From the NCBI GenBank assembly GCA_036874045.1, contig CM072336.1, positions 2,562,001 to 2,626,000 on the forward strand: a stretch of DNA of 64,000 nt. Direction: 5' to 3'. The stretch is from Cymodocea nodosa (taxonomy: Eukaryota > Streptophyta > Magnoliopsida > Alismatales > Cymodoceaceae). Positions 38,761 through 56,999 of this stretch are shown here, piece after piece. Below the pieces are notes generated by a model, which was not told the origin of the DNA, made no database searches, and saw nothing but the letters and a program-made list of their open reading frames with translations. Numbering within the stretch: the first letter of the stretch is position 1; each line of letters begins with the position of its first letter. Position numbers and translations under genes: made by a program.

Positions 38761-41293
38761 CGTTGGATATTTTATGCCTGCAAGGGATTGGTGGTTATCA
38801 TTGGAGATTTATCTACACAATTCTATTAAGAATTCCGTACCAATTTTTTCATTTACAGTCTTTTTATTTTATTTTTATGTTTTAGTCTATAAGGATATTT
38901 TAGTTGCAATTTTTTATCTTGATTTTTTCTCGTTTGTTACAACTGTAAGGAGGCATCTCTAAAATCAGTTTTTCCTTTTCAGGTGCGGAGCTGCGTATCT
39001 TTTGAAACGCTTTCTTTAACTATTTGAAAAGCTTTTTACCCAGATTTTTTTTTTGAAAAGTAAAAATAGAAATTAAATTAAATTAAAATAAAAACTTCAG
39101 CTATGAAAGAGTTGAATAGAATACTAAGAAAGAAAATAAAAGAAGGTAGTCAAGAGAAAAACAGAATATTCTAACCAGCAAAAAGAATCAATTAGATTTT
39201 ATTCTCCTCAACCACATTAGACCATCTACACGACAATAGAATTGGCAAAGAGATCGTTAGCACCGACTGGGACGGTATCACGGTCCTAGATGGAAGAGAG
39301 TTTCTTGACGTTTCTGCTTTCGCCCTTAAAGAATAATATTGTAACTGAAAAGTAGCAATATAAAAAATAGAGGAGAATATTAAGGTAATATTTTGACCAG
39401 AATTTCTGGACACTGACAATTTTATTTATTTTTATATGTTTTGCAATTTCAAGCTTCTTTCTTTGAAAAAAATTCCTGCAACTTCGACTCATGGCCCATG
39501 TTAAAAATAAGGAATTCTAATTATGTCATATATTAAAAATAAGGAAAATTGCTGGAACAGGTTCCAGTCAGTCGCCGGCTGCGATGGTACTTATATCTCC
39601 CTGGACTCTGATACGTAACTGATCTCTCAATCTCCCTAAAATACCCTCCACCTGGCAAAATGAATATGCACGTAATATATACATAATGGGAAAATATTCG
39701 TGGACTGGATCGATATTTTGTAGAAATGTTTTAAAAATCTACCCACCGATATTCAACGAATGCTCATTCAAAGCTAACGATAACAGAGAGAAAACTTACA
39801 ATCAACACGAGCAAACGAGAAAGAGTTGTGAGAGAGATAAAACATGAAAAAATAAGCGTACATATAAGATATTACACATGCATTTTGATAAAGACACCGG
39901 TTTATCTCATGAACCGGCTCAAGATGGGTAAATAATCAGCCGTTCTGTGGTTCGTTCCACGTGTTTTTCTTTCAAGTTTATTATCTATTTAATGACCGTT
40001 ATTAGTGTTGTAAATCTTACTTGGTTATAGTCAATGGCATGAGGGCTCTCCCTTGACCTTTACTTGTCATGTTAAGAGTAAAACCAGGGAATTTTACTTC
40101 CTAAAATCATTATTGATGTCGAGAATTTCCTTGAAATCTCTTAACCTTCATCAGACTGAAGGGAGATTTTTTTTGGATAACGATGATAGTTTTTATGTTT
40201 ACTACCACACAAATCTTGATGGAAGCTATGAATTACCATTATTTACCATGTAAGGAAGAAATTTACTTATAGATTTTTAATGACCATCAACCATCCTACC
40301 ATAATCTGTCAACTAGATCTTTGCCAAAGACAATTTGAAAACCCTAACAAAACAATAAGAATGCTTCGTCAAAATAGTTGGTGGCAATTGGTCTTTGAGT
40401 CAACTAGTTCTAGAACGTAACACCGCTACAAGAAAGAAAGAATGTTCGGATGGAAAACTTGACAATTTCATTAGAAAGTGGAGATTTTCTTTTATGGAAT
40501 GCCTATGCATTTAAGACCTTATTCTATTAATTTACATTAACATTTTTCTTCTATGATATGTCCATGCATGGATAATTTAATCGCGCTAATCCTAATTCAT
40601 CTTTGAAATTTATGTGATAATCATAAACATCTTCATATATTATTTTTAAAATTAAATTTCTTAAAATATGATATGAATGTAAGAATTTACTTTGAAAATA
40701 AAGTGAAACTGAAAAAAAAAATACAAATTTCCTTAACACAATACTAATAATCATACATACAAGAAAGGATATACATACATACATACATATAAATATATAT
40801 ATATATATATATATATTTTTACACGTAGACTTGAGCAAACTGCAAGAATTCACACGGCCACCACCAACGGACTTATTACAATGTTATTTCCTTGACATAA
40901 TAAAGTGTACAATAATTGAATTTAAATACGTATACAAGAAAGAAAATCATAAATTTAAGTTCAAATAAAACGTTACTGACGTCAAAAAATATCAACAAAA
41001 AGCAACCAATAAATTCCGGGCAACTGGGCAAACGAACTGGTCCGGAGCAGCAGCTCATCTCCGACGAACGGTGAAAATCGCCGCGATTCGAGTCGAGAGA
41101 ACTCCAACACCGGTTTCCATCAGCTTCGGACCATCGGCGGTAGCCCATTTTGACCAAGACTGTGAACGGATAGTGGAATACATCCATCGGCGGAAGCTTC
41201 TCCGTCCACCGAAGTTTGTTTATTTGAACCTAGAAATCTGTACAGCTCTGTTTGCAGAATTGGTGTGGAGCATCAACACCGTGGCCTCTCCAC
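38761..41293. other. Intergenic region between RPT1 pseudogene and ATL gene
   Basis: AT-rich and without a credible gene. It includes a TACA microsatellite and an adjoining (TA)n run at about 40767-40817. The last 300 bases are probably the ATL 3' untranslated region. A plus-strand frame at 41071-41502 is antisense to the ATL coding region and its tail, and has no domain. Confidence 0.45.
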
Positions 41294-42085
41294 CTATGGT
41301 CTCACTTGATCCTCCGCAGTCGCATCTTGGGCTTCACCTCCACTGCTGCCAGCTGAAGATCCGGCGACCGCCTTCTTTTCTCTGCTCAAGAACCTCTTCA
41401 ACGACCTCAACCTCGCCGAAGTCGGCGTCGCCGCCTGGGACTTCGTCTCTTCTCCCCCTATACTATCCGGTATGTCGATCACCAAAGTACCCTCCATCTT
41501 GAAGGCCGGGGAAGAAGAAGAGGATGAGGAGGAGGAGGAATTATCCTCATGGTTCTCTTTCGAACAACCGCCGGTAGCAATGTTAGCACTAACACGATCC
41601 TGTGAACCCCAGAACAGCACATTCGTCGGCAGATTCCACGGCTCCGACGAATGCCCAACATCTAGGATCGCCTCCACGGGGTTCCGGCACAACGGGCAGG
41701 TCGTGTGGGAGCGGAACCACTTGTCGATGCAATTGATATGGAAGCCGTGGTTGCACTTTGGAAGCAACCGAGCCTTCTCACCGTCGGCGATCTCGGAGAG
41801 GCAAACAGAGCACTCCAACGTCTCGGTGTGGTTCTCTCTCTTGAAGACGAGTACAGGGAGAGAGCGGAGCACTTCTTGGTCTAGGCCGCGGCCGGTGGTG
41901 CAGGTCGCCAAATTGGCGGCGGCAGCGGCGGCGGCGGCGGCGTGGACGCGATCTTGGCGGGCGGCAGAGCTGGATGCCCATCTATACCTAGCAAATACAT
42001 AGATGAAGAAGACGAAGGCGGCGAGGAGGAAGAAGAACATGACGACTGCCACTACGATCGTCGGCACAGAAGAGGAAGGGTCCAT
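41294..42085 (-). CDS. ATL-type RING-H2 E3 ubiquitin ligase, membrane-anchored
   Basis: Single exon of 263 aa. Residues 8-31 form one hydrophobic segment (VVAVVMFFFLLAAFVFFIYV), the usual N-terminal anchor. The ATL signature GLD is at 67-69. The RING-H2 domain (92-133) has the canonical ATL spacing C-x2-C-x15-C-x-H-x2-H-x2-C-x10-C-x2-C, with Pro before the last Cys pair (TTCPLC) and the E2-contacting Trp (DKWF). Poly-Ala lies before GLD and a poly-Ser run follows the RING. The C-terminal LRSLKRFLSREKK motif recalls the ATL2/EL5 group, whose members respond to elicitors; that role is inference. The frame stays open for 29 codons upstream to a Met at 42172, but I chose Met 42085 because it places the membrane segment at the usual distance from the N-terminus. 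Confidence 0.93.
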   Translation of the reverse strand: MDPSSSVPTIVVAVVMFFFLLAAFVFFIYVFARYRWASSSAARQDRVHAAAAAAAAANLATCTTGRGLDQEVLRSLPVLVFKRENHTETLECSVCLSEIADGEKARLLPKCNHGFHINCIDKWFRSHTTCPLCRNPVEAILDVGHSSEPWNLPTNVLFWGSQDRVSANIATGGCSKENHEDNSSSSSSSSSSPAFKMEGTLVIDIPDSIGGEETKSQAATPTSARLRSLKRFLSREKKAVAGSSAGSSGGEAQDATAEDQVRP

Positions 42086-42893
42086 GCTGATCTTCTTCTT
42101 CAACCTTCTTGAAACTTCAGACGTGTGGGAGAAATGAAAGAGAAGAGCAGGAGAATTTAAACGGGAGCCCATCTGTGGTCTCGAGGCCAGGAAGGTGGTC
42201 AGCAGCGCCCGGACGAGAGCGATGGTGACGTGACCTCTTCAGAATAGGTCCAATGGACTGTGTAAATGACGTTGGATGATTACTTTCCCACTTGAATGGT
42301 ATTAATTTCTCATAGAGATGATCTCCAAATTATTAATTTCTCACCATTGTAAATATCACTCAGACCAACGGACGATCCTTATAAAAAGAAAATAAAGTAT
42401 TCACGTCAGCGTTTGCTAATTACGTACACGTCTGCCCTGCTTCCTCCTCCGCAGACCTGAGATGTCCCCGCCCGATATCGATCGACGACCGCTTTCTTCC
42501 GTCAACTAACCGTTAACTGTAGTGTTCAAAGTCCGCGCAAAAGACCGGAAAATTTCGTAGGAGACGTCGTCAGGGATAAAACTTCTTCTTCTTTTTTTAA
42601 TAATTAACCTTCATCTTGTTGGCTTAAACAACCGACGACGACGAAATTTCTTGCGACGATGAAATTTCTGACGAAGATAGAGACTCCAACGGATGAAGTT
42701 AAAGGTAACGTAAGAAGGTTTTTTTTTTTTTTTTGGTGTATCATTTTTTCTTCTTCTTTTTTTACATCTATTTATACCGTAAAGTTAAGACCCTCCACCT
42801 CCATTCCTTTATAGAAATATTTAACCGTCGGTGGTCTTTATTCCAATCATTAAACAATCGATCCTCTTCTCATCTTCAATGATCATCCATCAA
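42086..42893. other. Upstream region of the ATL gene
   Basis: Probable ATL leader and promoter near 42086-42250, then AT-rich DNA with GAAATTTCT-like words around 42645-42680 and a long T run at 42720-42735. No gene seen. Confidence 0.4.
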
Positions 42894-43882
42894 CTAAAAA
42901 ATCATATTTCTCAAATAACACGATTCACATTTTAGTAAATAACATAAAATATAACTAGAAGCTACGTCAATTTCATCTATCTCATTATTAATTACAAAAA
43001 TTTGAAATAAATCATATTCTGTTACATATGTGCCCAAAGCAAAAACAACTTTACCTTTTCTATTAGACACATGTTTATTGTATAACTTGACTTTCAAGTT
43101 ATTTTTTATTAAAGTGTCGACAGATATCAAATTTTATCTCATGTCAAGATAGATAGGTGTCAATACATTTCATATCTAAATAAGTGTTATTATCTATATA
43201 GACGTGTTGTTAACTAAGATTGAATTCTTTAAAAGATTACAGTTACTTCTTGGTTTTGACAATATGTCTAGTAACATTCAAATCTATTGTTATTACTAAT
43301 CATTGGAGTTAAAGTACTAAGACGTTATTATACTCTATCATGCCAACAAAGACTCTCTTGTTATTTGTATTTTATTTTATATTTTTGCCTTTATTTTTAT
43401 TAGATAATTTACTCTATATTGATCAAATTGGGTACAAGCATGACAAAAACCTCATGGTTTCTTTTTTAACACTTGATTTGATTCCTATTTGGTCCATTCC
43501 TCATTTTATTGTTTTTGTCAAACATTTTGCATGAGTTGTATTTTTGAAATAAGAGTTAAGTATTCATCTTAGTTTTTTTATTATACTTTTTTTTCAAAGT
43601 TTTCTATAATGTGCATGTAGTAGTGTAATTTTCAAAATATTTTAGTAAACTATCCTTTGTAAACATAAATATGAGATTTCTAGTCCTTTCATCTTAAATT
43701 TTCCATTTTCTCACTTCCGTTTTAGAAATATTTTCATTTATTTTTGAAGAATTAGTTTCTAAAACATGTTCTAAATTATCATATTCCAATGCATGTTTTA
43801 TTTTCTTATGCCACATCTCATAGTTAACCTCATTCACTTTCTCAATTTTTTCCATTTTAGTTGAGAATAACTTGCTAGCCAT
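42894..43882 (-). mobile_element. Decayed Copia retrotransposon copy (gag to pre-integrase)
   Basis: Minus strand, same family as the element at 61454-64000. Start MASKLFSTKMEKIEKVNEVN with YEMWHKKIKHALEYDNLEHV (43882-43694) aligns with the gag start at 62570. Further on are a readable zinc-knuckle remnant (CHACTQFDQY), a protease-region remnant (VTRHIVKTKK, then DNNTYLDM) and the pre-integrase stretch ISVDTLIKNNLKVKLYN (to 42894). Most of gag is deleted and stops and frameshifts abound. No LTRs could be placed. Confidence 0.8.
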
Positions 43883-45430
43883 TTTTCAATTCTACAACAA
43901 ATAATAAATTCCCACAATTAAAAAAATTACTATCTAGAGATATTTAAACTTCAAATATTTAATTTCAGAAATTCTCAAATAATTTCCACATTGATCAATA
44001 TTAAAAAAAATTTCAACTAAATTTCACGAATAAACTTCCAATTAATGTATTATTCTAGAAAACATATAATATTCCAATTTCCAACTTTTAATAACATGCA
44101 AAGTTCTTATTTCCAATTCAAATTTCAATAACTTGCAATATTATGCAAGATTAAATTTTCTTTTAAACATGCATAATAATAAATTCCTATCGACATAGAG
44201 AATCTATAGGTGTTAATTAACATGTAATGTAAAAGCAATATTTATTTATGTATTTTATTAAATCTAATGTCTAATTAATCAAGTAAATATCACAACCCCT
44301 TTAAAAATTATCCTAACCTCCACCAAACTTAGAGCAGTCGTCGAGTGCGAAGCTCAGGGATGGGGTGCGGAAGCGGCAGTGGGGCAGCAGCGTAATGTCA
44401 AACAGAGAGCGACGTGGCAGGTGCATGGGTCCAATATAAATATAAATAACATCATCCAATTTCGTTACGTGAATACCATCCAAATTAATAATGTGTTGGC
44501 GGGTCCCCCTCACACATTCTTCAATATTGCGATTAATTTATACCATCCATCTCATTTTTATTTACAAATTACAAGATCTAACATTAGCGTGCATGCAAAA
44601 TGTTTGTTTATAAGGGAACGTTTTGATAATGATTTGTTTACAAGATATATAGACATTTTTTAATAATCGTTATGGTACTTTATCTTTTATATACTAGTTT
44701 ACTTCTATCTGTCCACTTAAGAAAACAATAATTAGGACCGAAACATTAAATGTAAAAAAAATTGAATTTTACAATTTTTTTAAAATGTTACTTTAATTTT
44801 ATATATTGTATTAAAATAATCATTGCCGAAGAGACGATAAGATTTTATGCAATGCACAGGGCCATCGCTAATATGTTTATGTATATATTTAGAGGATTTT
44901 GTAAACGCCATCGTTGGATGTTTATTTCCAGAGTCAACGGGAAGTCTGAGCAAAGGAGTAGAATTAAGGTTTGGTTCAGGTGCGGTGCGGTGATCTAAAT
45001 ATGAAATTACCAACCTGCATTTATGATTGGTTTTTTTTGGACATTCAAATTAAATTGCCTATAAATCCCTATGCATTTAATTTATGCGGGAGCGGCGCAA
45101 ATGTAGGCTTCTTTCGGTTCTCATCATCTATCTTCTCCTCTTTCAATTTTTTTTTCTTCCATTGTACTTTTTTTTCTCTTCTTCTTCCATTGTTTGCCCT
45201 TTCATTTTTTTTTTCTCCTAATTTTAAATACTTGCCTCTCTCGTTCATTTCCGCACATGCTTTCTTTCTATTTTTCATTTATTTCCTTCTTTTGTCTTCC
45301 TTCCATCTCATCCTTGACGTATGGTGGCGAATTTACCGCCTCTTTTCCTTGTTTGTTTTTTATTCCATTTTTTCTTTTGTTTTTTTATTTCTTTCTTTGT
45401 CTTTTTCTCCTTTCTCGTCACTTAAGAGAC
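43883..45430. other. AT-rich region with a pyrimidine-rich tract
   Basis: The first part is probably the leader of the decayed Copia copy. A short less AT-rich block lies at 44320-44420. From about 45115 to 45425 the plus strand is almost purely T and C; the frames open through it encode only Phe/Ser/Leu runs and are not genes. Confidence 0.4.
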
Positions 45431-48110
45431 GTAAGTGAATTAAGTTGGATCAATCCAACCCACAAAATGGAAGTCCATATGAGTTGTGGGCTGGACTTGG
45501 GTGGACCTACAAGTCGCCCATGTGTTAGCTTCTGGGTTCGTGACCTATATGTTATTTTCTTAATGTTTTATATGTTTTTATAGTAAAATAAATATATACA
45601 TATTAAATTTTTATATAATAAATTTAAGTATGTAATTATATATATATATATATATATATTTTTTCACACTCAAACATGAATTTTTTTATAATTTTAAATA
45701 TATTAAATTAAATCTAAATAATATTAAATCACAATATTTGAACACATGAACACAAAAGAAATAAATTATTTCATTTATGAATACATCAACATATTAAGTA
45801 ATCAATATATTTAAACATAAGTTATAAAGTTAAAATAACTTATTTTATTTAAAAATTAAATTTACATTGTAACTTGTTATGACATAAATATTACATCAAA
45901 TATTTTTATATTTGATTTATGTAATTACATTGAAATATTTAAAATTTTAAATTCATCTACAAAATCATCTTACTATTATTGTTTAAGAATGTGAGTAAGT
46001 TCCTAATCTTTAACAAATATTAAATTTTCTAGAATATTTTATTTTATTCTTATTTTTTTGTCATATAATATATTGTCACTAATATTAAACATTTTTTCAC
46101 GTACTACAAAAGAAGTTAGAATTGTTAGTAAATTTTTAGTCATTAAAGATAAAATAGAAAATATATCTTTTTTTACTAATTAATTATATCAAAATCTAGA
46201 AAATTGAGAATTTCTTTTACTAAATAGTTATGATTAGTATTATTAAAATTAATTAAATTTTACATACTTGTTAAACTAAAATTATTATAATCATCAAAAA
46301 ATATGCTAAAATCATAAACCTATGATAATGATTATTCTAGTATATAAGATGCATGCTATGTTTATTAGGTTTCATACCTTATAGCATATAATCTCAAACA
46401 TGTTTAAATTTTATTCTACATTTTCAATTATTACATTAAGTTCTACACTTAAATAATTTTGTATTATAATTATTAATTTTTTAACAACATTTATTTTAAT
46501 CTTGAGATCTAGATAAACACTTAATGTATATAAAAAAGATATATTATTCCAATACTTTAAAAATTTTCTTTCAATCTTGAAATTATGAGTGTGAAAAATG
46601 GATAATTTCTATAATTATTAAAAACCCTTATAATATTATATAAATGGTGTATTACATAAATAAAGGTAGAATAATATATTCTAGATAAATATTCAATTAC
46701 ATTATAAAATGATTTTAATTTTTTTTAAAAATAATTAAATATTGTAAAAGCATTTTTACCCAATGATATTGTACTATCATCAATTCTATCATTATAATAA
46801 TTTTTTTATAGCATTTTTATAAGGTAGACAATTATTTAACATTAAATACAAAGAATTTCATCTATAAGGAACATTTATTGTAAATTTATTATGTGGTAAA
46901 TTAAAAGAATCACATATATAATTGAATTTTTATTGACATCTATGACTAGTTAAAATATAAGCTAATATAGTTCTAACATTTTTAACAAAAGGTTTTATTT
47001 TTTCAATATTTACTTAAATTATAACATCTTTGGTGAAATAAAGTAAAATCATTTTGTGTAGTTAATGTATTTTTAAATATAAAGATAATTACAATATTAT
47101 TAGATACATTATCAAAGTAATACTAATTACTTTTTCTTGAATTTCATAAAATTTAAAAATTTCCATAATAGTAGAAAAAATATTTTAAACATTATGTGAA
47201 TGATTTATTCTTTTTTTGTAAAGCTCAATTATTATCAATAAAATATACAATAACAACAATATATTATATTTTAGTTCCATCATACTATGAAGGTATTTAT
47301 AAAACCTATTATATTAATTAGTTATATTTTAAGTTTATTATAAAGGTCAATAATATATTGTTTAGTTATATTTTTAGAAATATTTTTAAATTATAGACAA
47401 TAAGTTTGTGAAATGTAATCTTAAAAATGATAACTATCATTAAAATTAATTAACAAATTTTGAATGGTAATAAATTTAACATTTCTAATATCATTATATC
47501 ATTGTATAATATTATCTTCAGAGTTAAAATTAATTTATATTTGAATCATTTTATTTTTTTTAAGATTTTTAGATAAATAATTAGTTAAATATCTAGATAA
47601 ATGACTTATACTGTGTGAAACTTTATAGGTGAGATTTGCATTGTAGATATTGTAGTAGACTTTCTTTACTATAATGTTGTCTTTCATTTTTTTCATCTTT
47701 ATTATAAACTTTAAGTATATAGTAGATCTTTTTCTAGGTTTAGCAATGGTACTTAAAGATACTTTAGTTTTCACAATTTGAGAGTATTGATATTTCAATT
47801 GAAATTTTAGAAAATTATTATCGACATTGTTGCAGTTGAATTTATTAAAATTGTACGCCATTTTTGGAAAGTTAAAGAAATTTAGGAGTTACAATTTTAA
47901 AGAAGATTAATGATTTTTTTTTCCCCCTCTCTTCTTTCAACGTTGCAACGTTTGGACGAAGTAGGCCTGAGGGTTGATATAGAAAAAACGGGTATAAAAA
48001 TTAAGAGTTGTTTACTCAACTTAGCCTAATTTTTTAGACCAGGTCAACATTTTACGAACCAGGTTAAGTTAGCCTACGTCAGCTCAACCTATTTGGCATG
48101 TACATCATCA
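45430..48110 (-). mobile_element. Decayed hAT transposon, copy A
   Basis: Minus-strand order fits a hAT transposase. Near 47760-47590 a ruined BED-type finger is readable (STIYLKFIIKMKKMKDNIIV, then SHSISHLSRYLTNYL), with the metal-binding Cys and His largely replaced. Near 46090-45985 the C-terminal dimerisation motif survives in part (FNISDNILYDKKIRI, then NILENLIFVKD). The middle is AT-rich and full of stops. Both edges, 45440-45545 and 47990-48110, are less AT-rich and carry GGTC/GACC/GGCT-type motifs like hAT subterminal regions. Exact terminal repeats and target duplications were not found. About 500 bp match copy B at 11540-12100 in the opposite orientation. Confidence 0.65.
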
Positions 48111-48468
48111 GTGTCATTTTTTTTTATTTGTTTACATATTTATTTTAAATAGTGTTTTTTTTTAAAAAAAATATTAATTATACATAAAAATCTATAAAAA
48201 GATAAATTTAAAAATGTACACACAGTTCGTTTTATCAAATAAATAAACTTTAACTCTTCTTTATTGAAACTAGTCATCTAAGTTACAAATACAATATTAC
48301 TCTCCTTTATAAAGTTACTCAATGCTGAGACAAACCGCACGTTTACGCCGCCGGTGAAGGCAGAAGCCACCTGCAGGGGACGAAGTGCAAGAGCCGACGC
48401 CTTGAATTTGGGAAAAAAAAAAATATTTTTCCGCTGACGAGGACAAGGGCTGAACTTTTCCTACTGAG

Positions 48469-54363
<5,895 letters not shown>

Positions 54364-56999
54364 GTTACTGAAATCACTCTGAATGACATTTAATGAAGAG
54401 GCAATTCATGATTTTACCAGGTGCGGCTTAGATTGCTTGAGGTAAAAATGAGTGTCTTTTTTAATAATAAAATACGCATGTATGAACATATTTATCACCA
54501 TCAGTTTGTTATGATGAGTTAACATTGTAGTGTTCAGAAACTGTTCTTATTTATGCCCAAAAATGCCAGTGTTTTACAAATTATAGGTAAATAAAGTTGT
54601 GTTTTGTATCTGTTATGATTAACCGTGATTGATTGGATGTTTGTTGTTGGGGCAAACACCCGAACGAACATCTGTTGATCCTATAATTTTAAAGCATATT
54701 CACAAATCTCTACCTTGAACCCTTGACATTGTATCTATCATCTTGCATAGTTTTATCTTCTCTTTTTACTAACAAAGGAGGAGGGTTAGCTTAGGTAGAT
54801 AGCCAGCTGTCAAAATTTGTCAATTTCTCGTATATAAATCCTAAAGAGGAAAATAATTGATGTAGCTAATTTCATGTAAGGAGATTTTTACCAACAAGCT
54901 TTATCACGATTGCATAGACCAATCTAAGTAAAATTATCTTTGAACTTGACTAATGGAAGAGTTTTGTCATCCTATATTCATTTCATATCATACCTGTTGG
55001 ATTTTCCATTTTACCAATTTTGTTGTCAATAATATGTTTTGCACTACCTTTAGAAGGAATATGAAAAGGTACCATGAATCAGAATGGATCTTCTGATCAA
55101 TTATTCTTTTAGTTCTGTGTTCCGCCACACCAAAACAAACATGTTTCTGTTTACAGAATGCATAGAATCTAATTTACCTATTGACCGACCAAGAAGTTCT
55201 GTTCTACTGGGCATAGTCCTATACCTCTCGATGTCCTAATCCAAGATGTCAGTAGCTTGGTGCAATCTGCCTCTGACGATGAACCAGTGGAAACTATTGC
55301 AGCTGTTTATGATTTCTTTTCATTACAAGATATAAAGAGGTCTTGGCCTCCTTGCTGAAATGACAAAACTCTCATCCTCGGTTGCATGCCCTTTCTTCCT
55401 ACGGTGGTTTCAAAACTCACTCTTGGCATTCAACTTCTCATCATTGGCGTTTCTTTTATCTGTTGAAATGTTCTCCACTTTTACCTCACGAAAAAAAATG
55501 CTCCACTTTTCGAGTTTCGTCTCTTCCATCATTGGTAGCGGCAAAAGTCAATTCCCAGTCACTCAAATCTTTTGAGAACGGAGATGATTTCCTCCATTGA
55601 TGTCTCCTGTTTGCCTCGTACGGGACTTTCTTTGAAATGCTTGTATGATGATAACAAGGTTTGATCTTCACTATTACAGAAAGTAACATATGGAGATAGA
55701 TTTTCGTGGATGCACCTTGACAATTCAAAGCATGTATGGTGGTTGTTTCAATTAGCAATAGATTATTCACAAGTCTTCCGCCATACAGAGATGCCAAGAT
55801 AGTCTTCTTACGTGTGACTGACTTCTCAAGGAATTTCATCTGACAAACATAATGAAGCAGAGTGAAAAAAAAGCTATTCGAGTCCTCTACTCGAAGAAGA
55901 AAGATAAGGAAATATTATCAAGGGTGCCCTTGATTGTGGTGTTATTGGTAGGTAGCCTTGTTTTATGCAGCTGGAGGCTGCAATGTCGTTGACTACTTCA
56001 TTAATTCTCATCCGTCGGCATCTCCTCGTTAGATGAGAACTACACGCATCTTGATTTGCCAATGACCAAAACTCGCGATGCAGTCATACATCTCGCGGTC
56101 TCCAGTTTTGACGTCCTCTTCGTGAATCAGAAAGAGATCCAAAACATGGATTAAATCATGCTGGAGCCATTTTTCACAGAATAATCCTCTCAAAATCATG
56201 TGTGGTAGGGAACATGGATTTCAACTTCAAGGCTCCTTCACATTTTCGTATCCTTGTGGGTTTTGTGAGTTGTGCGATCTGCTGCCTAGTCCATGCACCA
56301 ATTTTCGAAGACGGTAAACGCTAGTCAATTGCATTTAACGATAATTTTTCCATTCAAATCTAAACAACCAACAAATGCTTGGCCAAACGAATAAAGGTTG
56401 ACAGTAACGTTTTCAGTTGATAAGTTTTGATCTACACTACCAGTTTGAACACCAACTGCTGGCTCTCAGTCAGCATCAAATTGTTCTTTTATGGAGGCAG
56501 GGCTGGCAGGCAAAAAGAATACCATTATTTCAGAAGGTCCGAGAACGGTGGAAGAACCGGAACTCCAACATCGTCGAAATCACAAGCATCGTTTACACTA
56601 GTGATCGGCCCAGCCGGAGGCTCGCGCCAGTGCCATCTCAAATCCTCAACGGGGAAGGCACCGTGCAATGGACACAACCCTTTGCCAAAGCCATATACAT
56701 TTACAGCAAACAAAGCCAGTACAATTCTTTCGTTCCGACCCACATTCTCAGAGGCATCGGTGACACGAGGGCACACCCCATGTTGACGTTGATGTTGATA
56801 TCGATATTGGTACCGATGATTTATTTCTTGGGCAGCGATTTGCGCCTGTCTGTGTCACAGCAGTGGCGCATCAGAGCATGCGGTCCCAGATTCGCTGGCA
56901 ACAGAATCCATCCAAGTCCCACGAACACCTGCTGAAATCAAGGTGAAGGGGAAATGAAATGGGCAGAGGAAGGAGGGGTAGTAACCGGCAACAGTGATT
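54364..56999. other. Intergenic region between AlaAT and the F-box gene
   Basis: Contains the AlaAT 3' untranslated region (AATAAA at 54466). From about 55211 to 55359 the plus strand is open without an ATG (PIPLDVLIQDVSSLVQSASD ... YDFFSLQDIKRSWPP) and looks exon-like, but I cannot name it. Frames open at 56417-56935 and 56525-56776 show no domain. The last 60 bases are probably F-box gene 3' untranslated sequence. Confidence 0.4.

Noticed and set aside
41472..42002. Plus-strand ORF of 176 aa antisense to the ATL gene
   Set aside because: Lies fully over the ATL coding sequence; composition mirrors the RING and Ala/Ser runs and no domain is present.
42086..42172. Upstream Met of the ATL gene as start
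   Set aside because: It would add 29 residues before the membrane segment, unlike ATL proteins; the Met at 42085 fits the family, though the longer form is not excluded.
44971..45583. Phe/Leu/Ser-rich ORFs resembling membrane proteins
   Set aside because: Encoded by an almost pure T/C tract; hydrophobicity is a by-product of base composition.
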